The translations under genes and the position numbers were made by a program. A model generated the notes under the pieces. It was given only the letters and a program-made list of their open reading frames with translations, had not been told where the DNA came from and made no database searches. Shown here piece by piece: positions 10,582-24,300 of a stretch of 64,000 nucleotides of DNA; position 1 is the stretch's first letter; every line of letters starts with the position of its first letter. The DNA is from Bagarius yarrelli (taxonomy: Eukaryota; Chordata; Actinopteri; Siluriformes; Sisoridae), in contig VCAZ01000096.1 in assembly GCA_005784505.1 (NCBI GenBank), positions 1,187,959 through 1,251,958 on the forward strand. The letters run 5' to 3'.

Positions 10582-13500
10582 TCAGTGACTGTACTGTATT
10601 TGCAGGGCTGAAATATTCATTTTACTGTCTCCTCGTTTAAAGGTTTTTCCCGCTGTCAGTTTCAAACAAAGAGCACTCCCTCGTGTCAGTTCTGTCAGTT
10701 TTCCCCGGCAAGTTCTTTTGTGTCTGGTGAGGAGTGCTGCGTTCCAGAAACGAGAAGGACAGCGTTTACAGGAAAATGCTCTGTTAGATAAGTGAGAGCT
10801 TCTATGAATAAGGGCTGAAAGTAATTTGCGAGATTGTTTTCCACAAACTGTACATCTTAATCGACCTGAAGGGTAACTGACTCTTGGGCAATGTCTAGCT
10901 GCTATGTGGACTATAAGTGCTGCTCGTCGTGAAAATGTTGTGAGAAAACAGAAAGGACAAGGAAATCGTTTAAGAGGAACTTGAAAAGAGAGCAGTCTAT
11001 ATAGTTCCAGCCCTCCGGAAGGGCTTAGTTCATACACAACTCTGCTTCCACCACCACCTCTTCTAATCCTTAAAAGCATAGCCATTTTTTTCCTAAATTT
11101 GCGTTGCCTTCTGCGAAATGCTTTCCTTATTCTTTTCTGAAGCTTTCTTGCCTCAATTTTTTTCCTTTCCCCAGCTGAGAGGTCCATCTGAACCCCGTCC
11201 ATTTTTGTGGTCGGACCCCATTCGTAGCCTATCTTCTCTCTCCCGTTCCGTCTTTTTTTTTTTTTTTTGCGTCGCCGTAGTTCTTCCTCACTGTGAAAGC
11301 TGTGGTGGTGGTGTGTCTGAACATTTGCTGGATGCTGATGGGTGAGAATATGGTGTTGATGTTGCTCAGGTGGCGGCAGAACAAGAGGGTGGACAGGTAA
11401 ATGTGGATTGAGTGCATGTCTTTGGCCAGCTTGATACATGGGCTCACCTTTTACTCCAGCATGCTGATGGGATTGCAGAGAAGAACTTGAAGGCAGAGGC
11501 TGGGAGTATGGGGTGGCATTAGAGGAGGAAGGGAGAGATGTACTGGCATCATAGAAAAGAGGTGAGTACCCAGCTTGCGGTTGAGGTGGCGCATGCTGGT
11601 GACTGTGAAGAACGCCAGAGTGAGAATCCTCTTCTCCTTGATTTCCACCAGTGGGTGCAAGCTGGAGTAAGGCATTTGTAGCTGCTTCACTCTCAGAAAC
11701 TGAGCCACCAACAGTGCTGTCTTCTCCAGTGACATTAGTGCTCCCTTGTGGTGTTCCTTGGCCAGTACGGGTGAGGCCATGCTGAGACAGCCTGTGTCTT
11801 GTAAGGCTGTTGGAATATGCAAAGGCCTTCCCACACACTTCACAAGAAAACAGCTTGTCACCTCCTCCCTCATGCACTGTTTGATGATGCGCAGTGAGAT
11901 GGAAGTGATGACGAAACGACTTCCAACATATAGCGCATGTGTAAAGTCTGGGAGAAGGATGGGGGTTCGACCCTTGGGGTTTAACATCTTGGGGGTACGA
12001 ATAAAATGAAGAGTTACTCTGACCGCCTTGGATCATGCTTCCGCCAGGGGCTGGGTAATTGCTGAGATTGTCTCCCCCAGGGGTTGTGGGTACTTCTTCT
12101 ATTTCTCCTTTCTGGTGAAGCTTTCCATGTCTCTTAAGACTTTGGGCATATCCAAAATCCTTTCCACAAAGAAGACATTTATAGTTTTTCTCCCCAGAAT
12201 GCACGGTGTGATGCTTACTAAGGTGAAATGCCTCTCTAAAGTATTTGCCACACACTGTACAGTGATGAGGCTTTTCCCCAGTGTGAATTCTGTCATGCCT
12301 TCTAAGAGTCTCTCTTCTTGCAAATCCCCGACCACAGATGCTGCACAAATATGGTCTAACATCCCCCAGACCCCCTGCTGATCTTTGTGAGGACTGACGT
12401 CTTTTGGGAGGCTCTGCTCCTGCCGCCCCAGGTTCCTTCTTTTTACGAGGCTTGCGAGGGCGTTTGGGTTTTTCACCTGGTGCCTGTTGCATTGACTGTT
12501 GGTGAAGTGCCAGGGTATCCTGGTTTTCACCGGCTCTAAATGATTTCTCCATTCCAGATGTTGAAGATGGACCGCCGGGTGAGCCAAGTGAGCCCAATCC
12601 GAGTCCTCCTAGTAGCCCCCCGATTAAATCTCTTCTGTCGTCTCCCCGACCGCTATTGTTAAGCTCTCCAGTCATACAATTTGCTGCCGCAGCAGTGATC
12701 GCAGAAATGGCGCTATTGACAGAGCTGGTAACATCGTCTTCAGAATCATCCAGCAGAGCTGAGAGTGGTAAATGTTGGTGATGTTGATGCAGCTGTTGAT
12801 TTTGGCTTTGTGGGTGTGGGTGCAGTGTAGGAGCTAAAGGTGCTTTTCTCAGTGCCGGCCCTGCTATGCCTCCACCACATAAGGTTGTTCCAAGATAAAG
12901 GTTGCCTTGAGAGCGCTGGTCTTTGAAGTTATTGTAACCATCACTCCGGTAAGACCCTGCATGACAAATCAAACAGTATGAATGCTGCATACACATATAT
13001 CCCCTTAGCACATCACAACAGCACAAGTTAATTTGGCGCACACACATACTATCCTGTAAGATAAATATGTGACTCACCCACTGCACTAGTTACCATTCCA
13101 TCACTGGAAGCCCCTGTCTTACTGTTCTTGACACCAACTATAGAGTTGCTAATATCACTCTTCGGTCTTGGTCCTCTGCCTGATTTGCCACAAGTGCCTG
13201 AGGCAGCATGGTTCAACAAAGAGGTACTTTCACGAAAACAGCGGCCACAAGCTGGGCAACGAAAAGGCTTCTCCTCATGTATCTTTTCATGACGGGTGAG
13301 AGACTCACGCCGATTAAAAGCGCGGCTACAAGTACTGCAGGCAAATGGCCTTGCACCCGAGTGGATGACACCATGCTGAAGCAGGTGTCCCTTTTTTTTA
13401 AATCCTTTTCCACAATTTGAGCAATGGAATGTCTTGTCAGGACTATGGCATAAGGGTGATGCTGAACTATCCTGAGTCGAGTGAGGGATACTTGGATCAG

Positions 13501-15136
13501 CAGGATGCAAAACAGGATTTATAACATTACTTCTTGTGCCTGCTGTGCCTGCAGTGGTCAACTCATGACTGCGTAAGTGCCTGCGCAGACTGGATAGGTG
13601 AGTGAAAGTTTTTCCACACTCTCCACAATGATAAAGTGGTTCGGGTTCGTGTTGAGATGAACGAGGGTGCATGGAGCTATGATTGTCAAGTTTAGAACTG
13701 TTTGTAACTAGAACTGATGCAGATGTAGATGTGGGAGCAGAGGAGGAGGATGACACAACTGAAGAGGAAGAAGGGGGGGTAAGGTGGGACGAAGGATCTC
13801 TACCAATTCCTGACATGCCAACACGGCCGCCCTCACCAAGACCAGGTGGAGCGTCTTGGTTGAGACTCCCTGAAGTGCTACTACTGCTGGAGTTATGATT
13901 TGCAGAGCCATGACTATTGCTGCTGCTAGTGTTACTGCTGCCATCAGTCTTCCGCTGAGGCAGGTATCCAGCCATTGCTTTTTTTCTCCTGCCTCCCCCA
14001 CTTCCTCCTATTGCACTGTCTATTTTCCCATCATCTTTGGAGAGGGACAAATGTAAGGGCAGGGGTAGTGGTAAACCAGTTTCCTGTTGCATCAAAGATG
14101 CTAGCTGGTTTGAGGAGAGGACAGGGATTCCTTGAAAGTCAAAACTGCTTAATGAGGAGGGCTGAGATGAGGAATGAAGAGGATGATGTGGATGGGGATG
14201 TGACAGAGTGTGAGTTGGCATCTGTTGTTGTGGTGGTGGCTGCTGTGACTGGGGCAAGGTGCTTGAGTGGCTATGTGTGTGTGAGGAGTGGAGAGCAGGG
14301 GGTGGAGCAAGACCTGAACTTGATTCAAGACCTAGATGATTGTGACTTCCTTGCTGTACCAAAAATTGCTCTAGGCTGGAATTGGCTGGCACTCCAGAGA
14401 GAAAATACTGATTAGCAGCTAGCATGCAACTAAACTGTTGATGCAAGCTTCGTGCATCAGACTGAGCTCCTGTCAGCTGGTGACCAAGGGAAGTGACTGC
14501 ACTAGTGCTGGAGGGGTTGTTTGAGCTAGAACTTGAAGGAGATGGGGAAGAGGAGGATGGTCCAGGAGATGCTTGGGGAACAGAGAGGCCAGGATGTAAT
14601 GGAGGAGGTGGAGGTGGAACAGATGATACTAATCCCCCAATTCCCCCTGCACTTCCCCCACTTCCACTACTGCCTGCAAAGTGGTCAAATCGCCCAACTC
14701 CTGAATGTAGCTGTTCTTGTGCGAGGGCGGCCTCAGCTGGATGAAATGAGCGCAAAAACTGAGGATACCCACTCACATGACCTCCCCCACTGCTACTGTT
14801 TCCAGACATTTTGCTTGACTTCCTTGAACTTTGTGAGGATGAAGACAGTGATTGCTGATGTAAAGGAGGTGGGGGTGCACTCATTTTTGCAAAAATTGAT
14901 GCAGAATCAGAAAAGGCACTGCTTCTAGATCCTTGCAATGGGCCTAAGCCAAGTCCAGACAAAATAGCCCCAGATGTTTCTACTTGCTGCTGCTGTTGTT
15001 GCAACTGGTGCTGGTGAAGCTGCACTTGCTGCTGGTGTTGTAGTTGTCGCTCTAATCCAAGACCTTTGAACTGATGGGCTTGGTGTCCACTTAGCATCTC
15101 TATGATGTCCACATTGTATTTTCCAAACTGGAACAT
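10582..15136 (-). CDS. C2H2 zinc-finger protein, 12 fingers, 1477 aa
   Basis: Two coding exons: 15136-13078 (2059 nt, donor GCAGTGG/gtgagt) and 12956-10582 (2375 nt, acceptor catgcag/GGTCTT). The junction is in frame (...TSAV-G-SYRSDG). I place the start at the Met of MFQFGKYNVDIIEML because a good acceptor (tttcag) ends at 15147, ten bases upstream. The open frame continues further upstream but would cross that acceptor. Residues 1-500 are low-complexity, rich in Gln, His, Ser and Pro. Fingers 1-4 lie at about 502-650, fingers 5-9 at about 888-1075 and fingers 10-12 at about 1340-1430. Fingers 4 and 12 end in Cys instead of the last His. A Lys/Arg-rich block near 1235 resembles a nuclear signal. 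It is presumably a DNA-binding nuclear regulator. Orthology is unsettled: ZNF865 or another 19q13.4 zinc-finger gene is possible by synteny and by a weakly similar N-terminal FQ...HQ segment. Confidence 0.88.
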
Positions 15137-16639
15137 TTCCCAGTTACTGAAACATGGGTGTGTAGTGGCAACACCTTCTGCTCTAGGAGCAGTAACAACA
15201 ATCACACTAAAATTGCCAGATGAGGTGTTACAATGACAATCACGGTTGTTTCTCTAACCTGTTTCAACTCACCCTTGTGTATGGCCTGCTTTGAATTGAT
15301 CTGCAGTTAGCTGACAACCACCAACTGTTCCCACTTTAAAGCCAGTTGTGCCAAGCAGATGCTGCAGCGTAGATTGGGTTTTCGGTACGGATAGTGATAT
15401 TCCAAAGTTCTGCAACACACAATTCAAAGGCTGGTTTTGATTTTTGAGTCTTTAACAGTTCTCAGGTTTAGTGCTTCATGGTTACTCGAGTCATTGTCTG
15501 TGGTTAAGAAGTTGCCTTTCATTGCGGTTCTTTCTTTCATCAGTATCCTTGTCAATAATGTTTTCCTTGAACTGCATTGAAAAGGTCAGTCGGTCATTAA
15601 TGTTAATGGATTTGATTTGGTCTTTTATGTAATGTAAGTGAGAAGATGTGCAAATCACATATGGTGACAGTTTATTTTCACATTTTGAAAGTGCTTATTG
15701 ATGCGTTTGTTATGAAACAAAACCAAGATGACTAGATAAGACTGTTCTTGATTACATACTTGAGTTCATGACCGTCCTAGATACGGCTAGATTTCTCCAA
15801 GTGCCATGTGTTAGTTCATTACAGTCAAAGACGGCTAGTGTTTAATCCGTTCAAGCCCAAGTGATATACAATTCCTTCTCCATGTTTCAGCAAAAATCTT
15901 TGGCATCTTTATCATTGTTGAAGAAATTACTCTCAGGTGCATGGGATGTTTCTCCACACCACTCCTCTTCTCACTGTGAGACAGAAAAAAGAGTAAATAG
16001 AAATGTTAAGGAATGAAGTCAGACTAATGAATAGCTGACACACTGAATGTTGGTGTGATTAAAAAAAAAAAACATAATAGAAAAACGTGAAGTTTATAGC
16101 CTCGTCAGTGAAAATTGTGAACTAGAGACTTGTGCATAAAAATGTAGCGTTGTTTTACGTGTAAAATAGTCATAATAATAATATGACACAATCTAATTAA
16201 ATATCTAACATAAATGTTTGTAAATAAATATAATAGAAAAATGATTTTAAGGTGAGATCAGTCCTCGTTACATATGCCAACACTATGTGTAACCTTTTTT
16301 TGGACTAATTGTAAATAATTAGTCCAAAAAAATAATAAATAGGGTGCTTTAAATACTGGGTTTTTTTCCTTTACTGCCTCACATAAGGTAAAATATATCG
16401 TACTGTGCAAAGATAGTAATTATATCTTTCCTGTTTATATTTTAATGTAAAAAAAAAAGCTGTTTTATTTAACACGTCAAGGACATTTCGTAACATCTAT
16501 AAATGTTATGTTTACCCATTGCTTAATGTTTTAAGTCAAAGATTAGATTTGCATGTCAGCTAAATTTCACATCACAATAAAGGAAAATGATAAAAAGGAA
16601 TTCCGGAAAGTTGCACTTATTCCTGCGCATTTAATGGTT

Positions 16640-17350
16640 TTGTTTTTTTTTATTTACATAGCGTGATGCTCGCATTGTGCGGGGAAATAAATGATGCTGA
16701 GGAGCCGCGCGAGTCGATAGCGGAAAGAGGTGTGAATTTCAAGTAATTCTTACATCTGCCGAAACCTCTGTATGTCACACAAAAGAAAAAATGTCCGTTT
16801 GGACACGCAGCGGGGAGCAAAGAAATCGCAACTGGTTTTACAAGACGAACGCGCGCATGCATGACAGCCACGTCCCGTTACTACAACCTCGTTACAGCGC
16901 GAGAAAATAACGGATGCGCAACGCCAGCAAAAACCAAGTCAACATGTCGTTAGCATGCAAAACAGCTGGCTAATCGCACATATTCCGCTAGCGAAAAGGG
17001 GAAAGCTTGCTATGTCATCAGTACATAGAATGCGCAACGAAACATCTGCAAGCATCGATTGTACAGAATCAACACGCCGGTAAAACGTAGATAGCAAACG
17101 CATCGTAACGAAATGAAAGTCGAGACAATAAAAACAGGCCTTTTTTTACCTATGCATCCATCTTTTGGATTGGAAAATAAAAGAGATGAACGGGGCCTGC
17201 TACACTCTCCCACCCTGCCCCTCCTGCTCATATGCCCCCTTGTTCTGCGTGCTGTTTTCCAATCGTTAGCCAGATTGCTAGACCAATATGTTCAGCCGCA
17301 ACCTCGCTTCGTTCATGCAAGCTTTGTTTTAAAAGCTAAACACGATTAGC
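16640..17350 (-). promoter_or_regulatory. Probable promoter and noncoding first exon(s) of the zinc-finger gene
   Basis: CpG-richer DNA upstream of the zinc-finger coding exons. On the minus strand it contains splice-donor-like sites GCAGAT/gtaaga (exon edge 16754) and CATAG/gtaaaa (near 17150). CCAAT motifs occur near 17260 and 17282. No TATA box is clear. Transcript starts cannot be fixed from sequence. A further GC-rich block with two CTTCCGG (ETS-like) motifs lies at 17470-17540 and could also serve as a start region, possibly for an unseen plus-strand transcript. Confidence 0.4.
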
Positions 17351-18772
17351 GCAAATTTTTTTTAAGTTAAACAAAACAAACAGTGATTTTAATCGATGCA
17401 CGTTTTAATATTTTGTCGGCTGTAAAATATTTTTAAAACAGTCTTATGTATTAAAAAAAAAAAAACGAATGACGTGTGAGCACCGCCAGGCGTTTCCGGA
17501 TTTTATACACTACTTCCGGTTAAAGCAAGCGCGTTATATGTTTATAGTTAGTAGGTGCTTTGAGTTGTAATTTGCGGTTATGAAGTTTTTTTTAAATGAA
17601 TAACACGGTAATAATATTGTAATGACGTTTTTTCCCCCACTATTTTTTGAACTAAACTGTCAGTGACAGCTGCTAAGCGTTGCGTCGGATGCGCTGGATG
17701 CTATTCTGTGTAGCGCGCTAGCAAGCTGTCTAATGTTCACCGCGTCGATTGGCTTAAGTTTTAATTTCTTCATATTTTAAAATAATCTGTACATTTTTTT
17801 TAGCATAACCAGATAAAATATTGACGCTGTGGGATGTGAATAGGCAGTGGCCATTTTATTACGGCGTAACAGCTCAAAGTAAAAGCTGGTGTCCGCATCA
17901 AAATGGCTGCCTCGGTTGTTTTGGCAGCTCGTGTCCAGGGTGGACAGTAAATACAGACAGTGTGTGTGTGTGTGTGTGTGTGGTGTCATTCCATGTAAAT
18001 GTTTTAACATGTAGTGTGCTTTCAAAACAGTAAAATCTCCAAAACAGTTTTCATCAGTTGACTTTATTTTACAAAGGTAAACAATCATATTTGCTTTATG
18101 TGTTATCGAAGTGAGAGAGATATATATATATATATATATTATTATATTATATTATATATAGATATAAAACAAAGTGCTGAATAAAACAATAGTGTGATCG
18201 GGGCATTTTATAATAAATAAAATATTTCACTTTTGACCAAAACCCTTTATTCGGTTGCTTGTTGTGCCTATAAAGCTATTGAAATTGGATTCTAATCAAA
18301 GAAATTGTTGGGGGGGTTTTTTTGCATGTCTAAACAAAGCATCTGCTTTGGTGTAATAAAAATTGTTCACAGGCGGTGGATTTTATTACTTAAAATGACA
18401 AGTAGAATATTTCCATTTAAGGTGACATTTGTGGAGAAACTGGGGGGGGGGGATGGAAAAACCTGGAGCTTCTTTTAAATTCGTAAGCTTTATAGTCAAC
18501 ATTAACTATAATTTTGATAATACATGCCATAAAACGTCGAAGGCGTACGTACGTCAGCACAACTGATGGTTATCTTATTCTTAAATCTCATAAAAACTTA
18601 CAATTATGGCTTGAGGGTACAAAACTGAACAGACGTTGCTACAGACGTTTTTTTTTTTTTTGAGACGAGAAAGATGCTAAATCAATTTAGCTATTCTAAA
18701 ATATTCCCTGAAATAAACATTCAAACAGCTGAAATTGAATGCAAATCAATCTATTACTCATTTACATACACG

Positions 18773-19186
18773 TTATGACATCATATCAACCCATTGGGAT
18801 GTCGTTGCCACAATGACACTGGCAAGCTTCGTTATGATGGTCACACAGACATCACACCAAGGAATGTTTTCGATGCACTCGTCCAGGATGCATGGAGAAT
18901 TGGTAAAGAATGAGTGCCTGGTATTTGTGCTTGTATTTTGTACGTAGAATGCAAAAGAATCGAATGAGGAAATATAGATACCTAAAAACAAGTTAACACT
19001 AAAAACCACAGAAGAAAATATCACCATCATAATGTTTAAGATAATAGAGAATAAACAGCTAGAATAAATATCACCAAATAACCATAATATTAACTGTCTT
19101 ATTAATGACAATAACAAACACGTATGTAGAAGAGAGTCTGTAGGAAGATTGTCTCTAAGTTCTGTTTGTAACGTATCGAGATCCAT
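18773..19186 (-). CDS. Unrecognised 137-aa hydrophobic ORF
   Basis: An uninterrupted ATG-started frame in AT-rich intergenic DNA. The first 20 or so residues are polar (MDLDTLQTELRDN). Two or three hydrophobic stretches of about 20 residues follow, then a Cys-containing tail (CILDECIENIPWCDVC) and a final hydrophobic segment. I recognise no family and see no convincing splice or promoter signal. It may be chance, a decayed mobile-element reading frame, or a small membrane-protein gene. Confidence 0.15.
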   Translation of the reverse strand: MDLDTLQTELRDNLPTDSLLHTCLLLSLIRQLILWLFGDIYSSCLFSIILNIMMVIFSSVVFSVNLFLGIYISSFDSFAFYVQNTSTNTRHSFFTNSPCILDECIENIPWCDVCVTIITKLASVIVATTSQWVDMMS

Positions 19187-21096
19187 TTGTAATTTCTGTC
19201 AGAAATAAGTAAATATAAGTCTACGTGCCACCACTAGAACGCTTTCACTTCTTTCTCCTAAAAAAAAAAAAATTACTAGGCAGTTTACTTCAAACTACTA
19301 CTTTTACTGGGAAAAAAAATGTGTTTAAAATAACTAACTATTTAATACTAATATGTTTACCGTTACTTGGTGCAAGTGTTTAAGAAATGAGTGAGAACTA
19401 AAACAGTTTACAACGCAGCCTGTCCTATAGGCTAGTCTGAGGTCATCTTCACCTCGACACCCTCTTTTGCTTCACAGGATGAATATCGCAGTCTATGTAC
19501 AGGAATATTTCAGTGTCATCAGTGTTCTCATCCTTTTCTTTTCGAATAATAATAAACTGTGCCTAGGCAATCCACCACTGACACACATAGAGTAGCCCTT
19601 AATATTGAAAAGCATTATTGGTTATGATATCCGGTGTAACTCTTTGTCCATTTTCTGGATTGAAAGCAGGTCGACTGAGTGAGATGACTTTTTCTCTCCC
19701 CCGGTTTAGTCGTCACTTTAACAGCGCAGACACATGGCTTTAGGGAGATTTAAACAGCCACCCAGCAAGTTTGTTAGTAAGCTCATCTAAGTGTCTGTGC
19801 ACACCTGAGCTGAATTCTAATATCGGCCAACATCACCAACATTTCCTGTGCTGTACTGCCTTTCTGAACACAATCCCTAGCAAACCTCTCTCTATATAAA
19901 ACCGTGACCCCTGTTTTCCTTATCAAAGCCACATTTAAGTTTGAGGCATCCATATAAAGAAAAACTTTTCAACAAAACATACAGCATGTGCAGACCCAAA
20001 GAGAACCCCCTACATAACTCTGTTTCTGTTTTCTTTCGGAAATTTCTGGCCAACGTTCTTCAGCCAAGGCAAAATGTTTGTGTGAAGTCCTTCACTTGGA
20101 CGTCAAAGAAACTGTTGGCTTAGAATCCAAACAAAGTGCCATTGATCAATAATGAGTTTGTTTCAGTAGGTGATAGTCGATGATTGTCAGATACATTTCT
20201 CCCCTCCTCCAGCCCGGGCTGTGTTGCCCAATCAGAATGGCTTTTGAAGATTATTTAACTACCCCTTTAGTTGGGGTTTTTGGGTTGAAAGGACAAAATA
20301 AAAATTATTGGTTTCTATCTTACTTCACGCAAATATCGGTTCCTGGGAACTTTACCAAAACTAGCTCCAACAAAGCAGTCTTCATGTAGTAAATCCACAA
20401 GCAATTTTTCCAAAGCTTGGGATGCAAATTGTTGTGTGTATGAAAAAGGCAGTAATGATCATGGGGCCGTCCTAAAGCTGATGCGGTTTAGTTTAGTTCC
20501 TTTACTCTATGCAAAAAAAAAAAAGTCAATTATTTTTTGGAACGACTTGGGTTTTTTTGTAACATCAAAATGTCATCCTTAATTGTTTGGTGACAGTCTC
20601 TGATGTCCTGCAATTCTGTCTTAGTTTTAACACCCACTTCGCTTTCCAATCTGTAGCAGCAGCTGGAATAACAAAACTCTGGTTTACAAAGATCTTCTTC
20701 ATGTAAGAAAATAGCATGTAATGTTTCCTTCAATTTCCTTCTTTTTTTTCGATAAGGTGACTGTTCCATTGGCCATTACTTGAACATATGGCTCTATAGT
20801 GGCAATAAATGTCATGTAAGATCCAGTAAAAAATAACACAACACAGTGACAGAAATGTATGTTTCTTCAGCGGGTTAATCCGGTCTCCCCATGTACAATC
20901 TTTTTCAAGGTGGATATCATCAATCATCGTTTGAAGAAAATTACTAAACTGCAATTATGGCTGATTTTTTTTTTTTACAAAGAGAATAAAATGATAACTT
21001 TAAAGTTTTAAACTTGTCTACAAGACCATTGTGTTCTCTATGTATTTACAGCTTGTATTTTCTTTGTGGTATCCTTTACTTTTACTTTTATGCCCT

Positions 21097-21134
<38 letters not shown>

Positions 21135-21362
21135 TTTGTTTTATTCGCTCTATGTCTATGTTTTCCTTTTTTTCATCCTTTCTCTTACCTATACCAACCT
21201 CCCACTCCTTTTACACTCTTCTTTACACTTTCTCTCCCTTGTCTGCCCACTCACATATTCCTTCTTTCTTAATCCCTCCATTACCATCCCACTCATCCTC
21301 AAACGTATCCTCCATCCCCCCCCTCTCTCTCTTTCTCTCTCTCAATCCCATCCATTCCCTCT
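19187..21362. other. Zinc-finger to shisa7 interval and shisa7 3' flank
   Basis: No gene is recognised. Two overlapping short minus-strand frames at 20530-20954 have no recognisable family. From about 21090 to 21360 the plus strand is pyrimidine-rich, with a (CT)n tract near 21101-21128. This is probably the purine-rich 3'UTR of shisa7; a minus-strand AATAAA at 21140-21145 is a weak poly(A) candidate. Confidence 0.4.
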
Positions 21363-24300
21363 TTACACAGTTACTTCGTTTTTGCTCCCCGTCCGAACGC
21401 CCTGGTTCGCAGCCACCCCTCCTCCACCGCTACCTCCACCTCCGGGGATGAAGTGTAGTTGCTCGATGGTGTTTTGTCGTTTTGCAGCGAAAGCTAGCCT
21501 TCTTGCGCTATGACCTCCCAGTGTTCCAGTACCCATGACAACACCGGTTCCTTGCATTTCGCTCCACCCCATTCCTCCGGTTCCGCCTCCTCCCAGGTGA
21601 CCCGACATGGCCACTGAGTTGCGCTCTTGTTCGCGGCCTGAGGTCGGGTGTGAGTTCATTTTGATCATGTGATGCCGATCAAGAGAAGGGGTGGCACAGA
21701 CATTTTGCTGTGATTGGGCTTTTTGGTGGCTCACACGTGGTAAAGTAGGCACCATGCCCCCTCCCACTGTATATTCACCCATTCCCATACCACCTCCGCC
21801 ACCTCCATAATCAACACCCATACCCACTTCTTCTTCCAGATGTTCAGGTGACATCAGCAGCCTTTCCCTAGATTTGCGAAGGGTGTTCTGGGCGTTGGAG
21901 TTTTTCGAAGCTCCACCCTTGTAGTATTGGTGCTGCTGGTTTTTAGGAACCCGCGATAAGGTGTTGCCATCCCCGAGGGCAAGCAGCTGATCTGTTGATT
22001 TGACTCTGCGAGGAGGTTTGGAAAGGGTGTCGTAGTTTTGGTTGGATTTGGCTTCTTTAGGCTCCAACGGATAGGGGTTTGGAGTGTGGCTGGGAGCAGA
22101 CTGAGGGTGGGGTATGCGGGGACGGGTGGCATGGGTGGGGAGTGTGCCTCTTCCCCCTAGTGTATAGTCACCACCCCAAGGCAAGTGGTGCTGTGATGAG
22201 TGGAAGGACGGAGGGGCATTGTTGGGTCTCCGTTTAGTGGTGCAGTAACCTGAATATTCCTCCAGACCTCCTTTCTCTGTGGAAAGGAAAATGAGCAGCA
22301 GATATTTGTAATGTTAAACAAATATATAACTACCTAATACCTAATATATTCTTAAAATAATTTTTGTGATATGTTTCAACGAAAATGTAGTGTAATAGTT
22401 ACTTTATTAGGCTAAATATATATATACATATAACATAATTACAGTATAGCATTTAATTGATGAATAAAAAAACTATAAATGATAAATAAACACAATAGCC
22501 TAAAATCTAATAATTACTGCTAGCTCTTTTGAGAAATCTGACGAAACTCTCTTTAATAAACTAGACCCTGCTGTATATTGATTTATAATTGGATATTTTT
22601 CTTTTGATTATGTAATCTTACATAACACTACTCAAATGGTCTTGACTAAAGGAAACAGGAAAATCACTCATTAATAACCACCAGTGTTGGGAAGGTTACT
22701 TTGGAAATGTAAGGGTAAACCGTACAATAAATTAAGTAGTGTAACTTGATTATGATTGATTACCATTAAGTTTTTAACGGATATTTTTAACAAAAAAAAC
22801 ATTTATACCAGGCAGGGTTAACCTGACTCTTAGAGAGACTGTAGTAGCCTAAAGCAGCAATGTGGATTAATGTAATTAGCAGACGTGGTGTGCGGCAAAT
22901 TCAAACCAGAGAACCGATGAAAAGCATTACAATAAATGGCTTTTAATAAAACGGCTTCAGCAGAAAGCAACACATTTACAGTATATTATTCGACATATCC
23001 TAAGTTAAAAAAATATTTTGTGTTATGTAATTACTCACAAATTACAGTTACAGTTATTTTGTAATTAAATTACAGAACGACAGAATAACATGTAATTAGT
23101 TATTCCCCAACACTGATTAACATCATAATCATGATTTTCATTAAAAGGAATCGTTTACAAACACATTCAAATTTTTACGTTCACACTGGGGCAATATAGC
23201 ATAACCAGTCCACCGATGGACATGTTTTTTTAGGTGGGAGGTAACCAAGGAACCTGTGAAAATCTGCACATGCAGTAAGCTGAGCTCAGGATCGACTATT
23301 TAGCTTCGCCACTGCTCTGCCCACGGTAAAATCTGCATTATTAAATATTATGTATTAATATTCCTATACCTTGTACAACCCACAAAAACTAACAGGTAAC
23401 AGATATTGCGTGTACAAGCCAAGCTGTATCGCATAGTTTTTTAATGGTATCTACCTTCTCCCTGTATCCACCTGTATTTTTCCCCTATAATTTTACCTGC
23501 TATTTCTGTCCATCTAAATCCCAACAGGTTGCAGCCTGATGGCCAGATGCACTTAATGCTAAAACAAGGCTTCCCAGCTGTAATCTGGCCTCGTTTAAAT
23601 GACTTTCACAGATATGAAGCGTTGCTTATATTTTTGTTAAAAAGCTGATTTAAATAAAGTGACATGTATTTATTTATAAACCAGTCTCATAGATTTATAA
23701 CCAGTTGTTCTACATCTACATCTGGAATTGCAATAATACAGCATCTTAAATATCCTTCTGTCCGGCAAGAAACAAAGTAAAAATGATACGAGAAACTTTT
23801 GAAATGAGGTTGCTTCGTTCGACTCACCCAGCCGTTTGAGGGAGGAATATCTGTTAAGCTCCGGCTTCATCGCAGCTTCGTACGAGGGTGGGAGATGAGC
23901 CAGGTTATGAAGCGATTGGTGAAACGACGGCTGAGGCTGCATGGCATTAGTGTGCTTTTTTGGTTTCAGAGTTCCACCAGCAGTTATCTGCATGTTGTTC
24001 ATACGTGGTGCACGCTCTGTAGAAAGAAACAGGGTGGATATAGAGTTTACAATAGATTAGATAGGGAGAATAGCTAAATTATTGTTTCACAAAACAGGTT
24101 ACTGTGAGTTCTACAGTCTGGTGGCTTCGGAGATGAAGCTATAGCACAATTTGTCTGTCCTGGACTTGTTTTTAGATTTTAGACTTTGGCATAAAGACAT
24201 TTTTACAATTTTCTTTTGGTATTGACACCGTACACACACATTACACGTCATCGTATTCGCATATTTTCTTCATAGTTTTCCTTGTACATCTTCCCTTTTT

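Noticed and set aside
11451..12009. Long open frames overlapping the zinc-finger exon in other frames
   Set aside because: They are shadows of the real reading frame; they show no zinc-finger or other domain and arise from the biased codon content of finger repeats.
13683..14928. Plus-strand ORFs of 71-146 aa opposite the zinc-finger N-terminus
   Set aside because: They are antisense of Ser/Gln/Pro-rich coding DNA, low in stop codons, with no conserved motif.
15137..15205. Upstream extension of the zinc-finger reading frame beyond Met at 15136
   Set aside because: A strong acceptor ends at 15147 and the extension reads through it with no ATG-context support; I take it as intron.
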